From assembly GCF_030867145.1 (NCBI RefSeq), contig NC_134434.1, positions 2,790,001 through 2,854,000 on the forward strand: DNA of 64,000 nt, read 5' to 3'. The stretch is from Opisthocomus hoazin (taxonomy: Eukaryota > Chordata > Aves > Opisthocomiformes > Opisthocomidae). Below are positions 58,301 through 64,000 of the stretch, piece after piece (position 1 is the first letter of the stretch; each line of letters opens with the position of its first letter). The notes beneath the pieces are model-generated. The model saw nothing but the letters and a program-made list of their open reading frames with translations. It did not search any database and had not been told where the DNA came from. The translations under genes and the position numbers were made by a program.

Positions 58301-61300
58301 TCTACAGAAGCCTGTTATCAGTAGAATAGGTGCACTGATCTAAAGGGGAGCTTTGTCCTTAGCAAAACTTAATCAGATTATGGGCATCTGATGCCATCCC
58401 TTGAATTGTACCTGCAAAGGCAGGGCTTTATCTCTGGCAGTTTGACAAACAATAGATTTTAAAGAAATAGGTTAAAATAAAATTTAGTCAGTTGCTGAGT
58501 ACAAAATCTCTCCCCAGAAGCAGAAAAGACCAGTTAGATGCCTTCAGCCCATCCCACTGGAGAGGTGTGGTTCCTAGTGTTTGGTTTTCTTTGTTTATGA
58601 GTAAACACATATTTTAAAAGAAAGGAGGAAAAAGAGGCCTAGCCTAAAACTGCCTCTTGGAGGTTGATTGCTGTTGCCTGGGGAATCTGTGGGATCAGTG
58701 GGGCTGCAGAAAATGCTTCTGAGGAGCCACCAAGTGATGGTATCTGGGGATGCCATCAATTCCTCTGCCCCAGGTCTCGAGGCTGTGCTGGTCCTAAATG
58801 TTTTTGTAGTTGCGCTGTGTCCTGATTCACTGAGATCATCAAAGCTGAAGAAGATCATCTGCCAAAGCAATGATTATTTTAACAGCTGAGCGTTGTGCTC
58901 CCAGCTGCATCCTCCAAACAGATGCACCGCTGGAGCAGGCAGCTGACAGCCGTGGGTGGGAACTTCTCACCTGGCTGCTAAAACCAGGACATGGGGGAAC
59001 TGGGTGTGGGAGAGGGACTGGAGGTAATCCAGGTGGCACGTGAGGAGGCATGGACATCATGTGAAGGAGGGTGCTGGGACCAGTGGGAAGAGACTGGTGT
59101 GAGCTTGCATGGATGTTACCTGTGATTCTCTAAACACAAGTTCTTGCCCTGCAGGGCTCTGTTCAGCTCTTTTACAGGGATTTGCCCTTGTCAATCCAAG
59201 AGGCCTACGAGATCCTGCTGTCCCAGGAGGCAGTGAGCCTGCCACATTACCAGGTGTGTTGGGACCTCCAGCTGTGGCAGGGAGGATGAAGGCAGAGAGC
59301 CCAGCCTCTGCCGCACAACCTCTTCCAGCGGCTGAGAGCAGGGAGGGAAGGGGAGTCATTCTCAGTTTTTCCCGCTCACCTTCTTCCAGATGATCAGTTC
59401 ATGTTTCCCCACCTTTGCTTTGGGTCCTAACCCTGGCTTTTTCTTCTCTGCCAGTGCCACACTGTGTTCACTCAGTTGTAGTGGAACTGAAGTAAATTGG
59501 TTTTAGGGTAGTCATTTAACCCTCTTGCTTTCCTTTGCTCTAAGGTGTTCAGCCACTTGAAGCAACTGGGTTATATTGTACTGAGATTCGACCCCAGGTA
59601 ACCAGCTTTTCCTTTCCACGCTGCTTTCTCCTTTCTGAAGACCCTGAGCAGCTCTGTGCCCGCTGCATGGCCCCAGTGGAACGGCAGAGAAGAGGACTTT
59701 GACCCTGTGTTCCATCTCTTGGGAGGATTAAAGGCTAGAAGTGGCACTCTACCCTTGCTTGCTCCTCCCTTGTGAGGAGGTGATTGGGAACATGAAATGG
59801 GGCATGAACTGAGGACCATCCTGGTCCTGCCTGTGGATTTTCTGTGCTTGGAAGAAAAGTTTTTTGTCTCTGTATTCTGGGGGCTGAGCAGAAGGGTAGT
59901 TTCACTGCCCCACCCTGCTGTCAGCCTCTGTGTTGGTGTCTCCTTACAGCACTGTCCTGTCTCCCTACGAGAGGCAACTGAACCTGGAAAGTCACTGCCA
60001 GAGCTCTGGGAAACACCATCGCAAAAGGAGGAGGAGTTCCAGCCCCCAGTAAGGATGTGGCCCAAAACCTTCTTCTGTCTTCTCCCAGGCTCTGAAGCTT
60101 GGGAGCAGCATCCTCAGCCCTTTATGCTGTGGGTGACCTGTCTGGCACAGCTGCTCTTGGCTGGCCCCAAGCAGTGCAGTGCTTTCCCTGATCTCTTTGC
60201 GGTGTGCCATTTTGTCACATCTGTACTTCATGCAGGACTAATAGGGGCAAACTGCCCCTGAGCCTCCCAGCTGCAGTGGATGCCAAAATAGAAGGGTAGA
60301 GAGGTCAGTGCAGAAGAAACACATGGCAGATGTCTCCGCTTGCTCTCGTTCAGAGGGAGTGCAGACCCCGCAGTGCACATCTTGCACTTATCCACCCCCT
60401 GAATGCAGCTTACAGGCTGGGACTGCACAGCAGAGAGCATAGGTGGGTCCTGGTCCTTGCATGTGGCCTCTAGGCATTGCCAAAATGCGAACAGCAGCAG
60501 ACATAATTAGTCCAGCTTCCAGTAGGTGGCCTCATCCTTTCAGGAACAGGGAGGACAAGGCTGTTCTGCAAGTCCCTTCCTGTTAACAAGTAAATCAGTG
60601 CCTGAGGAGTTAGGAAATTTTAGGAATAGGGAGATAAAATTGCTGGTTTAAGTGGTGCCTCATCTTCTCATACCAGTGAGAGGTGCTGGCAGGAAGGTTT
60701 CTGCCTGACCTGTGCTGGTTTGGCTGAAGTCCATCGTGTTTACATGGAGGAGTTTGGGTCAGTATACAGGGCATGTAGAGGCTGCATGGCAGGGTGGGAA
60801 TGTCTGTCCGTGCAAATCAAGGCTGGGATTCTCCTGTGCGTTGAGGTCAAACCTCATGCCGGACTGCTGAGAAGTTTGTTCTGCCTTTGACGCTCACTGA
60901 TTGGTTTTGGCCTGCTTTTCTCCCTTCTCATTTTGTCATGCAAGCAAACGCTCTTCTTCCAGCTAAGAGGTTGTTGTCAAAGGTTTGCAGACCTGTCTGG
61001 GGGTTCCTGACAACTTTGTCGTCTTTCCTTCAGACTTGGCAGACTGCATTCTTCCTGTTAGCCAGGAGGAGGTGGGATTGAAAGGGAAGAAAGTTCCACT
61101 ACGCACTCTCCCTGTCTTTTTTGCTGCCTCATCTGTCTTTAGGTCGCATGAGAAGAAACATAAGGTATCTGAGGACCTTCCAGAAGCTGAAGGGATCTCC
61201 GAAAAAGCTAGAGATGACTGTGGAGACTCCAGCTACCTTCCCATGGATGAAAAGCCCTTGTCAGAGCAGCCAAAGGAATCAGATGCTGGCACTGGAGAGA

Positions 61301-63248
61301 GGGAGTCAAACCCAGTTCCTCTTGATACAGGACAAAAGGATTCCCGAAGCCCTTCCAGGACCCAGGCTGGAGACCACAAGGAGAGCAGCGCTGGCAGCCA
61401 TGCACCCCGCTGGGATTTTACCACCATCATCTTGCCAAACGTGGCCCGAGACCAGATGTGCACACATCTGCCCTCACCTGATGACAGCCTCCTGCCAGAG
61501 AATGTGCCGGGGAGGGAGGTTGATGCAGCTTGCTGGTGCGCACGCATCAATCAGAAACGGGAGAAGCTGTCACGGAAGGAAAGGGAGCAGCGAGAGAGGG
61601 AAAGCAGGTACAAGAGCAGTGTCAATGCTGACCAGGAGGTGAGGCGCTGCTCCAACTGGCAGGAGTACAAAGCCCTTTTGGAGCAGAGGAGGCAGCAGAG
61701 GGTTTGGAAACGACCGCCGCATCTCTGGGACCAACCCGTCACACCGCTTCTGCGGCCGGAGGAAGCCACCTCATCAGGTGGGGCCTCTGGGAACCTGGCA
61801 GGGACTCCCTTCTCCCCCCCCAGCTCTGTGAAATGTTGCCTGGTATGCAACAGTAAAAGAGATGACATGGAGAAGCTGAACATCGGTATAGGGAACAACA
61901 CCTTGAGAAGGAGAGTCTCATTAGAAGGTCTAGGCAAAGCAGGCACGGCGAGCCCAGCCATGGACATGGGGAGAGAGAGGAAAGCTTGTCCTCTGCCTTT
62001 CCATCCCTTTCCATAGTCCACGCAAGTGCCAGGATGAACAGGGACTTGGGAGGTCTTCTGATCCGTTCCCCATGTCCTACTGTATTGCAGTCTTTGCCGC
62101 TAGGCTGTCAGGCATGTGAAATCAGGGCCAGCCAGAGGCAAAGCAATTGCAGGGTGTTCTGGGCTGTGTGCTGGGAGGAGATGAGGAAGTTGAGGTCTTT
62201 GAAGTAGCCACTGGTGACTGTGGTGCTGCCAGCCATTGTTGGAGGAGGAAGGCTTGTGGGTGGTGGTGGAGTGCTTGGAGTGCCCTGGGAGAGAAATAGC
62301 TGGTCTGATCCTTTCGTGTTTCTTCTCCCTCCAGCTGCGCTCCTCCGGCAGATCAGCGTGCTGCAGCCCTCCCACATCCTGGATGGAGCCTCCCGGTTAG
62401 TATCCAGCCAGCCAGCTCGTAGCTGTGAGGGAGTGGGGGTGTCCTGTGACTGTCCCTGCTTGTGAGGTCTGTGAGATGCTCGCAGCAGCAGTTTGGGAGC
62501 TGCCTGGCATTCAGGATGCTGAGAGAATCCAGCACTCTGCTCCATGACTCCATTGCATTTGTACTGAGGGGCTGACATTTCTGTGAAGTACTGGGTCCTG
62601 CAGCGACACAGCCAGGGCATTCCAGGACAATTAAAGCATGGGGGTTGTGCTCTTTTCCTGCTGTTCCCTCTGCACCCCGGCCAGGTAGTCTCCCCCAGAC
62701 CAGAGGTTTGGTTGGGTTTCACCTGTGCCTCATCCCTGGAATGTGCTGCCATCCCTGCTGCAGTGATTATAGAGCCTTGGCTTTGGGACTTCTGGTTCTG
62801 CTCCTGCCTCAGAGAGTCTGTGTGGTCTTTGTGTGCAGTCCCTGTAGGGCAGAACAGTGCTTTGCTTCTGTATCTGCTAGTGGTGCTTCTTGCAAGGGGG
62901 TCTGCAGAGAAGGGAGTGTGGCAGATGTGGGGCGGGAGCTTGCTCTGGTCTGACTACAGGAAAGATCTGGAAAGTAATTAGAACAGGGTCAGTCCTTTGA
63001 GGAGTGGAGCCTTTCAAAGGGCTCAAACTAGCCAGGCTTCAAGAGCTTTTGCTCCCTTTTTTCCTCTGCTATATCTATACCCTACAGTGTTTTAATCTGA
63101 TACGTATGTGGATGTGTTCTCTTTTCTTTAGGCTGCAGGAGGACCCAGAGGGCATGAAGATAGACTTCAATGTCTATCAAGCAGATGCTGTGGCCAAGTT
63201 TAAGAAGACAAACCCTGGGAAGCCGTATGTCAGGATGTGTGTTCGGAG
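55285..63248 (+). CDS. TSEN54: TSEN54, tRNA-splicing endonuclease subunit Sen54 (3' end missing at window edge)
   Basis: Ten exons join in frame: 55285-55313, 55487-55618, 56899-56962, 57107-57190, 59155-59253, 59545-59597, 59950-60048, 61143-61777, 62335-62395, 63132-63248, giving 457 codons plus two bases. The product is the structural subunit of the nuclear TSEN complex (with TSEN2, TSEN34, TSEN15), which excises introns from pre-tRNAs. Conserved segments: [15 protein letters not shown] (21-35), GSLVKAEW (55-62), [12 protein letters not shown] (73-84), [49 protein letters not shown], a basic Ser/Arg patch (KRRRSSSP), [29 protein letters not shown] and [20 protein letters not shown]. The human protein has 526 residues; its last roughly 50 are encoded by an exon outside this window. 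The N-terminus is about 25 residues shorter than human. Confidence 0.95.
55320..55440. repeat. 45-bp tandem repeat, 2.7 copies, in TSEN54 intron 1
   Basis: The start CCGGTGCCCGGGCGGGGAG recurs at 55320, 55365 and 55410, exactly 45 bp apart. Copies differ by one base (GAGGCC versus GAGACC), and the last copy breaks off after CGCGGGG. It begins only six bases after the donor of exon 1 and fills most of this 173-bp intron. Confidence 0.93.
55487..55618 (+). CDS. TSEN54: TSEN54 exon 2
   Basis: Acceptor CCCTGCAG, donor CT|GTAAGT. Encodes residues 10-54, with a basic start ([10 protein letters not shown]) and then the conserved [11 protein letters not shown] and a helix [16 protein letters not shown], the beginning of the family N-terminal domain. 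Confidence 0.93.
55619..56898 (+). other. TSEN54 intron 2
   Basis: A 1.28-kb intron with donor GTAAGT and a CTTCTCAG acceptor. No repeat or other gene was recognised. Confidence 0.85.
56899..56962 (+). CDS. TSEN54: TSEN54 exon 3
   Basis: Completes Leu54 and encodes [21 protein letters not shown] up to a phase-0 boundary before GTGAGC. Human has the same boundary inside SPA|GKFW. Confidence 0.93.
57107..57190 (+). CDS. TSEN54: TSEN54 exon 4
   Basis: Twenty-eight codons from [13 protein letters not shown] to LLEC, acceptor TTCTGTTCCAG, donor GTAAGT, phase 0 on both sides. Strongly conserved with human. Confidence 0.95.
57191..59154 (+). other. TSEN54 intron 4
   Basis: A 1.96-kb intron, the largest of the gene within the window. 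No repeat family or embedded gene was recognised. Confidence 0.85.
59155..59253 (+). CDS. TSEN54: TSEN54 exon 5
   Basis: Thirty-three codons beginning [19 protein letters not shown] and ending LPHYQ, acceptor CCCTGCAG, donor GTGTGT. It corresponds to the human segment [19 protein letters not shown]. Confidence 0.95.
59545..59597 (+). CDS. TSEN54: TSEN54 exon 6
   Basis: Seventeen codons [17 protein letters not shown] plus two bases. The acceptor ends CTCTAAG rather than CAG and the donor is GTAACC, so both sites are below average, but the frame and the protein match are exact. Confidence 0.93.
59950..60048 (+). CDS. TSEN54: TSEN54 exon 7
   Basis: Starts by completing Ser154, then [13 protein letters not shown], and ends in a basic/serine patch ([11 protein letters not shown]) that resembles a nuclear localisation signal and aligns with human GKRKRSSSSP. 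Acceptor CTTACAG, donor GTAAGG, two bases carried over. Confidence 0.92.
60049..61142 (+). other. TSEN54 intron 7
   Basis: A 1.09-kb intron ending in GCCTCATCTGTCTTTAG. The open frame that crosses the acceptor upstream (from 60985) has no homology before the exon and is intronic. Confidence 0.85.
61143..61777 (+). CDS. TSEN54: TSEN54 exon 8 (large exon)
   Basis: 635 bases covering residues 187-398. The first half is a variable acidic, Ser/Pro-rich linker, as in human. The second half is conserved: [27 protein letters not shown], a charged helix [37 protein letters not shown] and [12 protein letters not shown]. Ends at CATCAG|GTGGGG with one base carried over. The frame stays open 79 codons into the intron, so intron retention would give an altered, truncated tail. 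Confidence 0.92.
62335..62395 (+). CDS. TSEN54: TSEN54 exon 9
   Basis: Encodes [20 protein letters not shown], matching human VVLQHISVLQTTHLPDGGA. Acceptor CCTCCAG is strong; donor CCCG|GTTAGT has the rare +3 T. Confidence 0.9.
62396..63131 (+). other. TSEN54 intron 9
   Basis: 736 bases ending in a good pyrimidine tract (TCTCTTTTCTTTAG). No gene or repeat was recognised inside. Confidence 0.85.
63132..63248 (+). CDS. TSEN54: TSEN54 exon 10 (penultimate)
   Basis: Encodes [21 protein letters not shown] and then [18 protein letters not shown], the C-terminal domain core that in human reads [25 protein letters not shown]. It ends at CGGAG|GTATCC in the position where human splices to its last exon. 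Confidence 0.92.
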
Positions 63249-64000
63249 GTATCCGTCAGTCCTGCGCTGTGTTCTGAAACATAGCAGTTGCTGTTGCGGA
63301 AATGGAGTCCTGATGATCTGTAAATGACCCAGCATCTTGTGAGCTTTACAGATGATCAGAGTGCCTCCCTTGAGGGTCATCCTGCCCAGGTTTTTTTTTT
63401 TTTTCCTTTCAGTTCCTCCTTTGTTGGAGGCTGTGGCTGACAATTCCCCCAGCCCTTGCACTCAGCCCACACTGTTTGGTCATATGGTTGCTGCTCATGT
63501 CTGAGTATTACTGGGGTCAGGAATAAGAAGCCACAGCTGTGCTTATGCAATGCTTGTGAAACTCGCGTAGAGCTCAGTTTTGCAGGGAGCAGTATGGTAC
63601 CTGAATCCTCAGCCAGCGCAGATCCCTGTGGATTTCTGCAGAGACGTAGCTCCCCACAGCTCACTGCAGGCTCAGGGCCACGGGTTTAGTGTTTCAGTCT
63701 TTGTCAAGTGTAACTTTAAGAGCAGTACAAACAGAAGGTAGGTGTCCCCTTTCTTGCTGGATCCAGAGTCTGATACTTAAACTCCAGAAGCAGGTTCAAA
63801 GTTCCGTCTCTGTGTTTTCTAATTTTGATATATACTGAAACTGTCCCTCCTCCACTCTCTGCAGCTGTAGTAGCCAGAGCAAGGAAGGTGGTAATGCAAT
63901 TTTACAAAGGCCTGTTGTGAACAAGTAGGATGATCCTTGCTTTATAAATATTTTCATTGAAGAGCAAACAGACTCTGCAGGATTAAAGGGAGGGAGAAGC
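63249..64000 (+). other. TSEN54 last intron (partial)
   Basis: Donor GTATCC, then a T-rich run near 63390-63405. I searched for the last human exon (starting GFDEPVPDL, ending in the QDVGH-like terminus) and saw no equivalent before the window ends, so the final exon lies to the right. Confidence 0.7.

Noticed and set aside
60985-61142. Extension of TSEN54 exon 8 to the left
   Set aside because: The frame is open but does not resemble TSEN54. A good acceptor (CTGTCTTTAG) at 61142 joins exon 7 in phase and restores the family sequence.
61778-62016. Extension of TSEN54 exon 8 to the right
   Set aside because: Open for 79 codons but unlike the family. Splicing at 61777 to 62335 restores the conserved QISVLQ segment, so it is treated as intron.
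1-64000. tRNA genes
   Set aside because: Several GGTTCGA/GGTTCAAA-like B-box matches were seen (near 9392, 17544 and 63790), but none had a matching A box, acceptor stem or cloverleaf.
1-64000. A novel multi-gene system, endogenous virus or CRISPR-like array
   Set aside because: The only supported genes are three ordinary vertebrate loci. No retroviral frames, terminal repeats or regularly spaced direct repeats other than the two minisatellites were seen.

Overview
The window is vertebrate nuclear DNA, most likely from a bird. The reasons are spliced genes with short GT-AG introns, promoters in CpG-rich islands, low repeat content, and truncated CR1 LINE copies whose 3' ends (ATTCTATGAT-type sense, or the antisense start ATCACAGAATCACAG) are typical of sauropsids. 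The gene content (CASKIN2, a melanin-concentrating hormone receptor, TSEN54) places it in the region that corresponds to human 17q25.1. A turtle or crocodilian cannot be fully excluded.

Layout. 1-5.5 kb: the 5' end of CASKIN2 on the minus strand. Only its first coding exon (2275-2368) is inside; the rest lies beyond the left edge. A CpG island (about 4.7-6.25 kb) with two candidate minus-strand splice donors marks its probable promoter and untranslated first exon. A 59-bp tandem repeat of about seven units follows at 5.69-6.15 kb. 6.2-18.6 kb: intergenic, with one well-preserved CR1 3' end (7107-7436) and a CTCF-like motif. 18.65-24.6 kb: a complete two-exon melanin-concentrating hormone receptor gene on the plus strand (exons 19112-19169 and 22536-23578, 366 residues), here inferred to be the non-mammalian paralogue MCHR4 because it is not at the MCHR1 locus. 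24.6-54.8 kb: about 30 kb with no gene I can support. Notable sites are a CpG and alternating purine/pyrimidine patch near 25 kb and a perfect minus-strand splice donor at 52.7 kb. 54.9-64 kb: TSEN54 on the plus strand, ten coding exons (55285-63248, 457 complete codons); the last exon lies beyond the right edge.

How it fits together. CASKIN2 and TSEN54 are adjacent and head-to-head in human. Here the same divergent pair is separated by about 50 kb that contains the receptor. CTCF-like motifs flank the receptor block and point outward towards the two neighbours. The receptor is a neuroendocrine class A GPCR, whereas TSEN54 is a housekeeping tRNA-splicing subunit and CASKIN2 a scaffold protein, so they probably share location rather than function.

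I found no viral genes, tRNA genes, CRISPR arrays or full-length transposons. Exon boundaries were read by eye from splice signals, reading frame and recalled family sequence, not from alignments or transcripts.
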